A stretch of 64,000 nucleotides of DNA from NCBI RefSeq assembly GCF_001640805.2, contig NC_066836.1, forward strand, positions 122,568-186,567. The letters are read 5' to 3'. This DNA is from Lates calcarifer (Eukaryota; Chordata; Actinopteri; Centropomidae). The notes below the pieces were generated by a model. That model searched no databases. It saw only the letters and a program-made list of their open reading frames with translations, and had not been told where the DNA came from. Numbering within the stretch: position 1 is the stretch's first letter; the number at the start of each line of letters is the position of its first letter. A program made the position numbers and the translations under genes. This document shows positions 11,153-22,010 of the stretch, piece by piece.

Positions 11153-11263
11153 CACCTGTAGAAATTGAAAAATGAAGAACTTATAGAGACCTTCATGCAC
11201 ACTCCTTCTGTTTTTTTTCCTTTCTTTAGAATATGATTTTGTATGCTTATTGATTGGTTGCTT

Positions 11264-11306
<43 letters not shown>

Positions 11307-11837
11307 TATATATAAAATATAAAATAATATATAAAATAAATCAGTGTATTCATAAGTGAGAGTGAGATGAACCATTATCCTACCTCCAGCTGTGTCTAGT
11401 GCAATCCTTGTAACAACATCCCTCCTGACCTTTTGACCTTTGGACTCAAAACAGCCCTAATATTCTTCTTTATGAGTATGATTAACCTATTAATTTATCA
11501 AGCTTTCTAGGTTCCCTCGCCTCCTTCCCCTTTATTTAATGCATGTATAGGGGATCGGCCCAGTGGCAGCAGAATGCTTCACCATCCTTATATTTACTTT
11601 TATTTACCTTTATTTATGTTTTCCTATGTTGGCATGTTAATTTTAACTAACCACCCTCATTCCAAGGTTTTGCTGTGTTTTTTCCTTCACCTTACCTTAA
11701 TTTTAGGACAGATTCCTGGACTGACTCCTGATCCAACAGGTCCCTGGATCTTTAGTAACCTCTGAGGTCAGGATGTTTTTTTCTTCTTTTTTTCCTGTAC
11801 TCCTATTTATGGAGACTTGCAGGATAATTCTTTTTTT
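11153..11837 (+). mobile_element. PLE copy 2 3' untranslated tail
   Basis: Matches in reverse complement the tail of copy 1 (1320-2340): CCTTCATGCACACTCCTTC, CTTATTGATTGGTTGCTTTG, GAACCATTATCCTACCTCC, GGGGATCGGCCCAGTGGCAG. A (TA)n microsatellite at 11263-11337 is an insertion or expansion absent from copy 1. The tail ends near 11835 directly against satellite monomers. Confidence 0.75.
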
Positions 11838-12262
11838 GTGCCCTGTGAGTCAGGCCAGTGTGCGAAAATGAACTTTTCGCAGCTTTTTGACACTTAATCA
11901 GCTCAGAATGGCCAAAGGCAGTGTGCTCTGACCAGGAAAAGACAAACTGAAATCTCAGCCATAAGGTTATGAAACTCTTAATTTCTAATAATGATAAACA
12001 TGCATTATGGTTGAAACCCATCATTTCCTGTCGGGACACCTTTTGCCTGTTTTGTGCCTTGTGAGCAATGCCAGTGTGCGAGAAAGAGCTTGTCGCAGCG
12101 TTTTGATGCTTAATATCAGCTCAGAATGGCCAAAGGCTGCATGCTCTGACCAGGAGAAGAGAAACTGAAATCTCAGCCACACAGTTATGAAACTTTCTTA
12201 ATTACTAATATTAATAAACATGCATTATGGTTGAAACCCATCATTTCCAGTCTGGACACCTG
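11838..12262 (+). repeat. Two diverged monomers of the 217-bp satellite family
   Basis: Two head-to-tail units with the same order of landmarks as the large array: TGTGCCTTGTGAGCAATG, CAGCTCAGAATGG, TGCTCTGACCAGGA, GAAATCTCAGCCA, ATGAAACT, ATGGTTGAAACC. Differences from the array consensus are many: CCAAAGGC after AATGG, GAAACCCATCATTTCC, and GAGCTTGTCGCAGCG where the array has AATCGCTTTTCCCAGCG. This marks an old, unhomogenised branch. It sits immediately at the 3' end of PLE copy 2. Confidence 0.9.
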
Positions 12263-12390
12263 TGTGTAAATGTAGTCATTAGCCCACTTTGATTATCTAC
12301 ATCATGAAATAGCTTTTTAATTGGTTCTCATAATATGATGTACGTATTGAAAGTAGTTCAGTGATCAGACCTTTTAGTTTTATGATTATT

Positions 12391-13083
12391 GATCTAATGT
12401 GGTCAGATTTACTACATATGGAGTGGTCTGCTGGGGCAGCAGCATCTCAACAGCAGACAGGAAGAGACTGGACAAGCTGATCAAGAAAGCCAGCTCTGTC
12501 CTGGGGTGCCCTCTTGACCCTGTGGAGGTAGTGGGAGAGAGGAGGATGATAGCAAAACTATCATCCCTGATGGACAATGAGCTCCACCCCATGCAGGACA
12601 GTCTGACAGCACTGAGCAGCTCCTTCAGCGATAGGCTGCTTCACCCAAAGTGTGTGAAGGAGAGGTATCGCAGGTCCTTCTTTCCTGCTGCTGTCAGACT
12701 CTACAACCAGCACTGCTCCTAGTTTCACGACATACTCAATGGACCATTTTCACTAGTTTTTTCTGCACTTTAATTAACCCAAACAGCTGCTACCAGTCAC
12801 TCACTGTGTGCAATTCCATTTCAAAATGTGCAATATCTGTATTTAGTTCATTTTCTGTCTATGTATAAAGTTGTACATTGCTCTTCTGTTAATATTTTTT
12901 ATTAGATTGTCATGTTTATACTGTTGTGTATATTTTTTATAACCTTATCTTGTTTTTATTTTTGCCCTTACTTGTATTTATGTCTTTCTAACTTTTTCAA
13001 TCAACTTATGCTGCTGCAACAATGTAAATTTCCCCATTGTGGGACTAATAAAGGATTATCTTATCTTATCTTATCTTATCTTA
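12391..13083 (+). pseudogene. 5'-truncated LINE 3' end with (TTATC)n tail
   Basis: The frame from 12399 to 12722 encodes the last ~107 residues of a LINE ORF2: VCWGSSISTADRKRLDKLI, KKASSVLGCPLDPVEVVGER, KERYRRSFFPAAVRLYNQH, ending in a natural stop. A 3' UTR follows, ending CCCATTGTGGGACTAATAAA then a short ATCTT/TTATC microsatellite (13057-13083). A microsatellite 3' end replacing poly(A) is usual for CR1/L2/jockey-group LINEs. All of EN and RT is missing, the usual result of 5' truncation during insertion. Confidence 0.8.
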
Positions 13084-13085
13084 TA

Positions 13086-13178
13086 CACTGCACTATTGCC
13101 ACATGATTGGCTGATTGGATAATTGCATGAATAAGTAGGAGTACAAGTGTTCCTAATAAAGTGTTTGGTGAGTGTATA
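13086..13178. mobile_element. DNA-transposon terminal fragment
   Basis: The stretch with GATTGGCTGATTGGATAATT and GTTCCTAATAAAGTGTTTGG, ending GTGAGTGTATA, has the wording of a terminal repeat that is widespread in fish genomes. It ends in TA, the duplication used by Tc1/mariner elements. Only one end is visible, directly downstream of the LINE tail. Family assignment is from memory of the terminal wording and is tentative. Confidence 0.35.
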
Positions 13179-14489
13179 TCCTTTTTTTTCTTTTTGACGA
13201 TTTTTAAGTGGCCTGGTTTTCATGCTCTGATTCCCTCTGTTTGCTGTAGATAGCCAACCATCTCGGTAGCAGCAACAGGGCCTTGTTCTTCAAACTCTTG
13301 CTCACTAGCCTAGTTTAACTAATCCAGCCTAACATGCTTAGGCTATAAAGCCAAAATAGTCATCAATAGTCTCATCCAGCTAATTTCCCATAATCCCAAT
13401 ATGTGGAACACTTTATTTAAGGTGGTCTGTTCCAGTGGTCTGTCAGAATGCATTATGAAAGTTGCTTTTCACATTGCCTGCACCGGAAACAGGAGATGAC
13501 CACTGATTGCCTTTGTTTAGATTTTTGCAGGGTTCAGTTGGATTTCTAGTAAAAATCAGAAACAACCCTGGCATTTGCTGGTTTCATTTTTTAATGTTGT
13601 CCATTGCATGTTCTCCTTCTGGGGATCTGTCTTTTCTCTAGATCACCATAATAATCAGGGCAATTGACAGACGTAATTTGCCAAAGTGTGGATGGGTTTC
13701 CCTCCAGGTAATAAACTGATTAGAACACAAGAAAAGATGTGCGTCAACTCAACATGGCATGTGTGTATATTAAAGGTGTTACCTCTAGAAGATGCTACCT
13801 TCATCAGACAAAGTCTGCAGATTGACTCATTTACATTATCAGGTTTAAATCTAATATACTGCCAAACAGATGCTTCTGCTTTTAGCTTTAACACCAAATC
13901 TGTTTATCTTGTCTGTTAACTCTCTTAACTGTACTCGGCTGCTCGTATGAATCACATACTTTTAGTTTGGACGTGTATAACTAGTAATTTACAAATTAGG
14001 TTTTTATTTGATGAATATAGAATGAAAATTAACCAAATTAGTTTAATATCTATAAAAAATGCAAAAAAGGCAGGTCAGTTCTTACTGTGTGCCTGAACAC
14101 CGGTAACACCGTGTAACAGTGACTAACACAGCAACCCTACTCATTAATACTGTTGGTCCACTAGTCACACAGTAACAAAAACATGAACACAAAAGAGTTA
14201 ATACAATAATTAGCTTTGAAAAAAATCTCACCTCTCCTTTTGCAATAATAAAGAAAGTGTTCCCCTCCTCACCCTCTCAAATAATAAAGAGTCCTGCAAA
14301 GAAGGTTGAGTCAGTCACTCTTTTGTTTAATTTATTACAATCTGAAACTATTTATACTGATATTATACGCAGCTGGATACAGTGCATAAAGACTGGAATC
14401 AAAAAATGTATAGTGGGAAATACTCACCACTTCAAGACAATCAACAATCTTGGCTAGTTTCTCTTCTGGCAGTTGGGATGTTTTTTTCT
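13179..14489. other. Unidentified noncoding DNA
   Basis: Small frames here (such as 13686-13919) show no recognisable domains. AT-rich, no clear tandem or inverted structure. The part at 14240-14460 has AATAAAG words and may be decayed LTR or LINE flank, but I cannot support that. Confidence 0.4.
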
Positions 14490-16345
14490 TCCAAACAGGA
14501 AACCCTGGATGACAAGTGAAGTCCATGCCCTGATCGGAGAGCGTAACTCAGCCTTCAGGACGAGGGACAGCTCACTGTACAGCACTGCCAGAGCCAACCT
14601 GAGGAGAGGCATCTAACAGGCAAAGGAGACATACAGGAAAAAGACAGAGGGCTATCTGATGAACAACAACCCACGACAGATGTGGATGGGCATCCAGGCC
14701 TTAACCAACTACAGAGGCCAGCGCCCCACATCCTCCAACAACAGCAGCAGCAGCAGCAGCAGCACACTGGCAGGAGCTTAACAACTTCTTTGCCCGCTTT
14801 GAGTCCACCACACACCAGTAAACACTGCCTCCTCACAACCCCAGCAACCCCCCCTCCCTCCAGGAGCATGAGGTGAGGAAAAACCTGAGAGCAGTGAACC
14901 CCAGAAAAGCTGCTGGACCTGACGGCATCCCTGGGGCAGTGGTCAAAGCATGTGCAGATCAGCTGGCAGGGATCCTCATCAAGCTGTTCAACCTGTCTCT
15001 GACCCTTGCCACTGTCCCAACATGTCTGAAGGCCTCCACCATCATCCCCATTCCCAAAAAAGTCAGTTTCAATGACTACAGACCCATTGCCCTCACATCT
15101 GTAGTCATGAAGTGTTTGGAGCAGCTGGTCTCCCAGCACATCAGGGACTGCCTTCCTCCCTCCTTTAACCCCCACCAATTCACCTACAGAGCAAACCGGT
15201 CCACAGAGGACGCTGTCACTCTAACACTCCATGGAGCACTGAGTCATCTGGAAAACCGAAAGAGCTACATGAGGATGTTCTTTGTGGATTATTGCTCAGT
15301 GTTCAACACAATCATTTGGACATTTTAACCAGCAAACTGCTACAACAACTACAGATCCCCCTCCCCACCGGCATATGGATTAAACACTTCCTCACACACC
15401 GCCAACAATCTGTTAGACTTGGGCCCCCACCTCTCCTCCACGCTCACACTCAGCACTGGCTGCCCTCAGGGTTGCGTGCTGAGCCCCCTACTGTACGCTC
15501 TGTATACCTATGACTGCACTCCAACCCACTCAACAAACATCATCATCAAATATGCAGATGATACCACCATGGTTGGGCTCATCTCTGATGGGGATAAGAC
15601 AGTATACAGGGATGAGGTAGACTAGACCACACTCAACTCATTATAAATGGAGAACGTGTGGAAAATGTCACCACCTTCAGGTTCCTGGGCACCCACATCT
15701 CAACCGATCTCTCCTGGACCCACAACATCAAGGCCCTAGTGAAGAAGGCTCAGCAGTGGTTGCATTTCCTGTGTGTCCTTAGGAAAAACAATCTGGACAA
15801 GAAGCTGCTGCTGGCCACCTATCACTCCTCTGTGGAGAGTGCACTAAGATACTGCCTGAGTGTGTGGTACACAGGCTCCACAGCTAAGGACAGGAAAGCT
15901 GTGCAGAAGGTTATCAACACCGCCCAAAAATTCATCGGCTGCCCTCTGCCCTCCCTGGAGAACATATCCAGATCCTGCTGCCTCAAGAAAACCAGGCCTT
16001 GACTGGAGACCCCTCACACCCCACCCACCACCTGTTGCCTTCAGGATGGCACCCCAAACCACCAGACTCACCAACAGCTTCTTCCACTGTGTGGAAAAGT
16101 GTCATAGTCTCAGTTTCTTGCACAATCATGTGTGCTGTGTGTATGTAAATTGTGTAAAATTAGTGCACATTTTTTAATTTTTTGTATTATTTCTATTTTT
16201 TATATTATTTGTGTACATTTTATATTTCTTATTGTATATACCTTCTTCTATAGTGCGCTGTCTGCTGTCTTCGTGGAGCACCCACAATTTCATTGTACTT
16301 AACTGTACAGTGACAATAAAAGCCTATTCCTATTCTATTCATGTG
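14490..16345 (+). pseudogene. Jockey-superfamily LINE ORF2, near full RT but frameshifted
   Basis: Starts with the linker (KPWMTSEVHALIGERNSAFR, ETYRKKTEGYLMNN) containing a (CAG)n tract at 14739-14763 read as polyserine. The frame 14873-15325 has [50 protein letters not shown] and the palm [12 protein letters not shown] shifted frame has STGCPQGCVLSPLLYALYT (15450-15505) and the intact catalytic box KYADDTT (15548-15568). Next come FRFLGTHISTDLSWTHNIK and a C-terminal basic region (YTGSTAKDRKAVQKVI). The 3' UTR ends GACAATAAAAGCCTATTCC followed by a CTATT-type tail. At least three frameshifts or stops. The endonuclease is absent. Insertion appears to be into a mariner remnant (next entry). 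Confidence 0.85.
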
Positions 16346-16470
16346 GTAAACACAGTCAATGTTTTCTTGGGTGGTGGCAGTGGCAGGACTTCCAGAGCTT
16401 GGATCATCTACAAGGCTCTCCCTACACCTCTTGAATTCATGAGTTTTATGAGACAACAAAACTTTTCTGC
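16346..16470 (-). pseudogene. Mariner-like transposase N-terminal scrap
   Basis: Reverse-strand translation reads KTHEFKRCRESLVDDPSSG then SPATATTQENI. This resembles the second helix-turn-helix/linker block of mariner transposases (FKEGRESLEDDPRSGRPST-like). Nothing else of the transposase is visible. The forward-strand LINE 3' tail ends right at its C-terminal side, consistent with LINE insertion into an older mariner copy. Confidence 0.45.
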
Positions 16471-17699
16471 TGTCTCATATCCACAGATATACCTGCATCG
16501 CTGCTGCACCAATTCATTATCCATCCATGTCAACCTCTGGACCCATTATACCCTCACTCATGAACAAAACCATAAGTGAATCTCCCACTTTTCTGGCAGA
16601 GTACAATTGGCTCTTTTTGTTCTTAGTTTAATCATCATTCTCATAGCATGATTTTTCTTTCAATAACTACATTACCTTTCATTATACAACATACTACAAC
16701 CAGTTCAACGTACAGCTAAAATGATTTTAACCCTCCTTAAAGAACACTCAACCAGGGTTTTGGTGGAAATGGAAAATTTAATGTCTGTAAATGATGACAT
16801 GAACACTTATTTAAACTGCACACTGTGCTGAAATGTAGAATTTCATCATCCCTTTGTGACTTTCCCTAAACTTGGTTTCTATACTAAGTAGTGTTGTAAA
16901 ATGTACAAAATCACACAATACGCTACAGATTCCTCAGCTCAGCTCAGATCAGTAGATGTTGCTGTGGTGCTGTTGTGGATTTACTAGAGCAACTGTAGCT
17001 ACAGGCTCAGTACATGCGCAGCTCAGTAATAAACGAGCTCTGGCCTGTGAAAAACGCTAACTTTTCCCATCTGTCCATTAATGCACAGGTATTGTAAAAC
17101 TTACTTTTATCTTCTGAAACTGGTTCTAAAACCATTGGAATTATAGTAGCAGTTGTACTGTTTTCAGACCGTCCTGAGATGTGGGATATGTGTAGTGAGT
17201 TTTGTAATAAATTGCCTTGGTGGGTGTCGTCATGTCGACAGCAGTTTTTCTAGTTTTCCTGTGACCAATCTTAGCAAGCAGTAACGTGTTAAAATGTGTT
17301 CTAAATATTGTTTAGATCTTAACAGACCAGTAGCAAGTACATGGAGATGAGAGAAATCCTATATCTAAACTAACATGGCATTAACATGGCTATTTGCTTG
17401 GTGCCATGTTGTGGCAACACTACGCTGGTGGCCATCAGGGAGTTTAAGTGAAAGATTAGTATTAGTATTATTTTGGAATCTGTATTTTAAGTAAACCAAT
17501 TTTTGTTCATGTTGAATGTATGCTAAATTATTTTGAATTTATATCCTCTTCTTTTCTTTTAGAAAGAATGTTTTATGTTAACTAATTTAGTAACTTAACT
17601 TAAAGTTACTTAACTATATTTAGTTTTGGTTATACCTTTATTTATTTAATTTATGGAATATTTTGGTTTTAGTAATATTGGCACTTATTTAGGACTGGG
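16471..17699. other. Unidentified noncoding DNA
   Basis: AT-rich, no supported gene or structured repeat. Short frames lack recognisable domains. Confidence 0.4.
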
Positions 17700-17960
17700 A
17701 GATGATGTAATGGTAAATGGACTGCACTTATATAGCGCTTTAATGTGTCATCAGGCCACCCCGTGGGCAAAACAACAAGGTCTTTGAATAATCGCATTAA
17801 GAAACTAATGCTTATGCTTTGAAGGACTACTATCCACTTGTCCAAGAAGGGTTGAATCAAGGCAACTGGATTTGGTTGTAGATACTTGAAGATGTTTTAC
17901 CTCTCATTCAAGTGGCTTCTTCAGTTCTGACTGACTAGTCAGTTCTCTGAAATATCTCTG
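17700..17960 (+). repeat. Fragments of dispersed fish repeats
   Basis: Two motifs with typical repeat wording: GGTAAATGGACTGCACTTAT followed by ATAGCGCTTT (17711-17741), and GGCAACTGGATTTGG with CTCATTCAAGTGGCTTCTTC and AGTTCTGACTGACTAG (17860-17940). I recognise both as recurring in teleost sequence but cannot name the families. Confidence 0.4.
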
Positions 17961-18711
17961 GTCCAGAGATTATGGCCTCTTAAAGCAGTCTTGCCTTTGT
18001 AGTATAACAAATGTTTACAGGCATGAGCTTTCCACTAACAGAGGATCTCCTTTAATAAATTTACTTCTGCAAACATACACTAAGGCCTACTTTCACTGCT
18101 ACAGCGCAGCCTAGTCAGTTTTCCATTCATACAACCACTGTCACTCTAAAATGACAGTTCTGCTATCTGACTCCAATCTTGGCTTGAGTGATGTCTATAA
18201 ATGGCCCTCTATGGCAAATTACCATAGAGCGACTTGTCCCCTGTAACAGAACTTGAAATAAAGGGTCTTCCTCTATGGTTTATGACACTATCTGCATGCT
18301 TTTGGAGTGACACACAGTAACAATGTATCCTGTTTTCTTACATTTCATGCACTTTTTTTCTTTTTCTGGGCACTGCTCTCTTTGGATCTATCACATCTGT
18401 TTATCTCCTTGTTTTGTTTTTTGCTCTCTCATTCCTCTTGATCATTTTCATCTTGTCTTTGTGCTCCACTTTCATCATGGCCTCTGTGTTTTGATGATTT
18501 ACAAGCTCTTTATGAATTACCATATCCATGGCCATTCACTGTGCATTTGTAGCTTCTGTGACGGTGCTTTATCTGTGATACTCAAACTGTTCTGTCCCTG
18601 GCTTATTCTTCTTTATGTGCTATTAAATGACAATTTTCTGCCAGCTCATACAGCTTCCTGACTCTCCTGCATTTTGCACTCTGAAGTGGAATTTAGCTGT
18701 CTTGTTGCATT
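17961..18711. other. Unidentified noncoding DNA
   Basis: T-rich on the + strand; the frame 18323-18661 is hydrophobic simply because of T-rich composition, with no recognisable family. Confidence 0.4.
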
Positions 18712-19032
18712 AGGGGATGAGGGTGGTGCCTCACAGCATAAAGGTTCTGGGACTTTTCTGTGCAGAATTTACATGTTCTCCCTGTGCTTGCATTAGTTTT
18801 CTCTGGGTAATCCATCTTCCTCCCACAGTCCAAAGACACGCAGATTAATTTGTGACTTTAAATTGCCCATAGGTGTGAATGTAAATGATAGTTTGTCAAC
18901 ACTGTGACAGCCTGGTGACCTTTCTAGGGTATAGCCTGCCTCCTGCCTAATGTCAGCTGGGATTGGCTCCAGTTCCCTACAACCTTCAAGGAATAAGTGG
19001 TATAGATAATGTATGGATTGATGGATTTGTGA
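18712..19032 (+). repeat. Degenerate SINE-like dispersed repeat
   Basis: Contains the ordered landmarks of a very common teleost repeat: GGTGCCTCACAGCA, AAGGTTCTGGGACTTTTCTG, ACATGTTCTCCCTGTG, TTCCTCCCACAGTCCAAAGA, AAATTGCCCATAGGTGTGAA, GGTGACCTTTCTAGGGTATA, GTCAGCTGGGATTGGCTCCA. It ends GTATGGATTGATGG, a worn ATGG-type tail. Orientation is +. Many substitutions indicate age. Family name not asserted. Confidence 0.65.
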
Positions 19033-19694
19033 ATGCAATTCTCATCAAACTTTTTAAGAACATCAACAAACTTGTTAGCACCTTAATTTTATGCAAAGCT
19101 TGCTAGCTTAGTTACTATTCTGTACTGTGTAAAGAATTATCTCCAGTTGGCCCACTGTGGATCTGGAGGGGAAAACTTTGCCATAGCGTATCCTCTAAAT
19201 CGTCTGGTCTTAATGTACTGAGAAGACCATAGTAGATAGCTGGCTTTGAAACTAATCATTAGCTTTTATCTGTACAGCGGGAGTACAATTTAGAATTAGA
19301 GATATTTTTGAGGTCTAAAGACAGCACCAGACCTAGGGGAAATCTGGACTGATAGAAAGCAGCACACGGGCTAGAGAGCACTGCATTGCCAAGATACAAA
19401 TGCTGTGGATTGACAGAAAGAGGAGCAAAGTAAGCATCTTTCACAGGCCAGAGCTTGAGCACAATTTCATTTACTTTGCAGTTACCACCATCAAAGTCTC
19501 TTAATTTGTAATATTTATAGACATTTTTTTAAAGTAATTTTTTGGGGCTTTTTTGCCTTTAATGGATAGGAAAGTGGAGATGAGACAGGAAGCAGGGAGA
19601 GAGAGCAGGGGAATGACACACAGTAAGGATCCGGCAAGACCAGCTCCAACCATTCGTTCCAACCATTCGGCTATGTGGGCACCCCTATTTATAG
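19033..19694. other. Unidentified noncoding DNA
   Basis: No supported gene. The part at 19530-19690 (AATGGATAGGAAAGTGGAGA, GGGAATGACACACAGTAAGG) has the wording of another dispersed repeat but no defined ends. Confidence 0.35.
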
Positions 19695-20098
19695 ACATTT
19701 TTATGGTTGAAACCCATCACTTCTTGTCGGGTTGAAACTCATCACTTCTTGTCGGGACACCTGTTACCTGTGTTGAGCCCTGCCAGCAATGTCAGTATGA
19801 GAGAGAGAGGTTTACGCTGCATTTTCATACTTAATTAGCTCAGAATGGCCAAAGGCCAAAGGCTGCATACTTTAAAAAGGAGAAGATGAACTGAAATCTC
19901 AGCAACACTGTTATCAAAGTATCTTAATTTCCAATATTTATACACATTGGAATGGCCAAAGGCTGCATACTGTACAATGACAATAAAGCCTATTCTATTC
20001 TAAACAAGAGCAGATAAACTGGAATTTCAGCAACACTGTTATCAAAGTATCTTAATCTGTAATATTTATAAACATGGTTGAAACCAGTCACTTCTTGT
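19695..20098 (+). repeat. Diverged monomers of the 217-bp satellite family, with a short LINE tail inside
   Basis: Landmarks in order: ATGGTTGAAACCCATCACTT, CTTGTCGGGACACCTG, AGCTCAGAATGGCCAAAGGC, GAAATCTCAGCAACACTGTT, ATCAAAGTATCTTAAT, then a shorter second unit ending ATGGTTGAAACCAGTCACTT. A ~31-bp internal duplication covers GGTTGAAACCCATCACTTC and its near copy (19704-19757). In the second unit, GTACAATGACAATAAAGCC plus TATTCTATTCTA (19971-20001) replaces monomer sequence. It matches the 3' end of the LINE at 16.3 kb. The copies have the GGCCAAAGGC form shared with the 11.8-kb patch. Confidence 0.85.
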
Positions 20099-20344
20099 CG
20101 CTCTCATTCTCTCGCTCTCGCTCACAATTCCTCTGCTCCTCCCGCTGCCTTTGTAGTAGCCTCGTTCTCCTCTCCTCTCGCTCCCACTTCCTCTTCTGGT
20201 CCTGCAGTGGCTGTAGCTGCTGTTGTTTCTTTGCTGGATGAAGGTGATGACGATGACGACGTCGGTGATGTTGAAGCTGATGAGGATGATTGACGATGAT
20301 GAGTAATGTTGTAACTGTATTCTTATTAGCATTAATAAATTACC
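20099..20344. other. CT-rich then GATGA-rich low-complexity sequence
   Basis: CTCTCGCTCTCGCTCAC-type sequence followed by GATGACGATGACGACG-type sequence gives short open frames on both strands (20066-20332 and 20078-20293). Composition alone explains them. Confidence 0.5.
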
Positions 20345-20654
20345 TACCTACTTACCATAGGCGTTTCTAGCCCATTTTTGGGGGTGCTGAGCATTCACAC
20401 TATAGTTATTCAAATCTTTATTATTATTATCTTTATTATTATTACACTATAGTTATTCAAATCTTTATTATTTTGCTGCTATTTTAATGCTGAGCACTCA
20501 CACTAATAATAGTTAGTGTGAAAATCTTTCACTTTTGACGCTTTTTACTGTTTTGCTTATTCCACCTTTTCTGCTTTTATGCTATTTTGCTATTAATAAC
20601 AATTTTGCAATTTTACTACCACTACAATTCATTGTAGCACCACATAGCACTCTG

Positions 20655-20850
20655 TGGGCTTCTGTGGCGCACTAGGTAGAGCAGTCGCCAATAAATCATG
20701 AGATTGCTGGTTCGTCCAGCAGCGGACGGGTGATTATAGCTTTTCAAAAAATAGTATTACTAATATGAATAAAGATTTGAAGAGCAATAGTGCGGATGCT
20801 TGAAGCATTCACACGCATTTTCCAAGGGAAACACAATTTATCTAGTTAGT
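20655..20850 (+). repeat. tRNA-headed SINE-like unit A1
   Basis: Head reads CTTCTGTGGCGCACTAGGTA then GAGCAG (A-box like) and GATTGCTGGTTCG-TCCAGC (B-box/T-arm with a base missing). The same body follows as in A2 at 21.52 kb: TTATAGCTTTTCAAAAAATA, AATAAAGATTTGAAGAGCAA, AAGCATTCACACGCATTTTC. RNA polymerase III promoter boxes inside a tRNA-like head define SINEs. Confidence 0.55.
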
Positions 20851-21267
20851 GATAGCTTCAAGCATTCACGCTATTGTTATTCAAATCTTTATTATTTTTA
20901 TTACCTTTAACACCATTCAGGTATCAAAATGTTCAGCTCATTCAGGACATTCCGGGATGTATACAACTTTTTGATCTAATGCTTGTATGAGTTTATACAA
21001 ATTTTTGAATGAATTAAAAAATGAATGGGATCCTATGGGAGCTTTCTCAATCCCAAGGTTCCTGGTTCAATCCCCGCTTCAGGCACTGAAATTTCACTGC
21101 ACTTTCTGCCATAGAAACTATTCTGCTGTGAAAATGTTTCACTTTTTAAGCTTTTCACTGTTTTGCTTATTCAACTTTTTGCAACTGTTTATGCCTTTAT
21201 GCTATTTTGCTATTTACAACAATTTTGCTATTTTGCAATTTTATTATCACTACAATTGCTTTTACTG

Positions 21268-21410
21268 CCAGGTTTTGCGCTGTGGACTACAGTGGCGAGA
21301 TCGGTAACGCAGATGCCTACTAACTCATGGTCTCGTGTTCAAGCCCCGACCCAGACAAATATCAAAACCCCTCCTGATAAAAGCAATGATAACAATAACG
21401 ATCATAATAA
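21268..21410 (+). repeat. tRNA-like segment of a second type
   Basis: GTGGCGAGATCGGTAACGCA (A-box like) and GGTCTCGTGTTCAAGCCCCG (B-box GTTCAAGCC) are spaced as in a tRNA gene. No terminator-delimited mature tRNA can be folded convincingly, so this is treated as a SINE-type head. A further B-box-like GGTTCAATCCCCGC lies at 21066-21079. Confidence 0.4.
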
Positions 21411-21520
21411 TAGATATTGTTACAAATTCTTTGCGCTTTTTTGCAATTTTGCTATTTATACAAGTTTGCAATTTTACTACCACTACAATTTATTGTAACA
21501 CCATGCAGTATCTTGTGGTC

Positions 21521-21715
21521 TTCCGTGGTGTAACGGATAGAGCAGTTGCCTTTAAATCACGAGATTGCTGGTTCGAGTCCAGCAGGGGACAGGTGGTTAT
21601 AGCTTTTGAAAAAATAGTATTATTAATATAAATAAAGATTTGAAGAGCAATAGTGCGGATTCATGAAGCATTCACACGCATTTTCCAAGGGATATGCATT
21701 TTATCTAGTTATTAT
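21521..21715 (+). repeat. tRNA-headed SINE-like unit A2
   Basis: The head TTCCGTGGTGTAACGGATAG AGCAG ... GAGATTG is followed by a perfect T-arm, GCTGG TTCGAGT CCAGC (21577-21593). The anticodon stem does not pair, so it is not an intact tRNA gene. Wording is closest to an arginine-type tRNA head, which is an inference. The body matches unit A1. Confidence 0.55.
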
Positions 21716-22010
21716 TATTCTTCCGTATGTTTTTCGGTCCCTAACTAGTCCCGCACGCTTTGTGCTACATACACCATTCAGGTATCAAAATGTTCAGCTG
21801 CAAATTTTTTCCCATTCAAATGAATGGACGGAATGTTCAACTCCTTGAAAACTTCAGCGTCTTTGAAATTTAACTACTTCAGCATACTTTGTGTTAGAGA
21901 CTTCATTTAAAGTTTAAACAAGTCCCAACAAGTTCAGCTATTAAACTTACATTCAACTTTTTGATATCTTGTACAGTTTTTGAATGACAGCAGTTTATAT
22001 TTCATGCTCA

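Larger units (their letters stand above)
20345..22010. repeat. Modular dispersed repeat with several tRNA-like segments
   Basis: Related modules recur. TTTTGCTATT...AATTTTGCAATTTTACTACC with CACTACAATT appears at 20586-20635, 21205-21255 and 21440-21492. ATTCAAATCTTTATTATT occurs at 20408, 20456 and 20880, and its reverse complement follows the tRNA-like segments (AATAAAGATTTGAAGAGC at 20769 and 21631). The blocks AAGCATTCACACGCATTTTC and CACCATTCAGGTATCAAAAT also repeat (20806 and 21667; 20911 and 21770). The whole stretch looks like several nested copies of one structured nonautonomous family. No protein coding. Confidence 0.6.

Noticed and set aside
11263..11337. Regulatory AT hairpin
   Set aside because: Plain (TA)n microsatellite in the PLE tail, absent from copy 1.
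14555..15178. 207-aa reverse-strand frame with cysteine runs
   Set aside because: Antisense shadow of the forward LINE ORF2; the cysteine run is the complement of the CAG repeat.
21521..21592. Functional tRNA gene
   Set aside because: Good T-arm and B box, but the anticodon and acceptor stems do not pair, and the unit repeats with a common SINE-like body.
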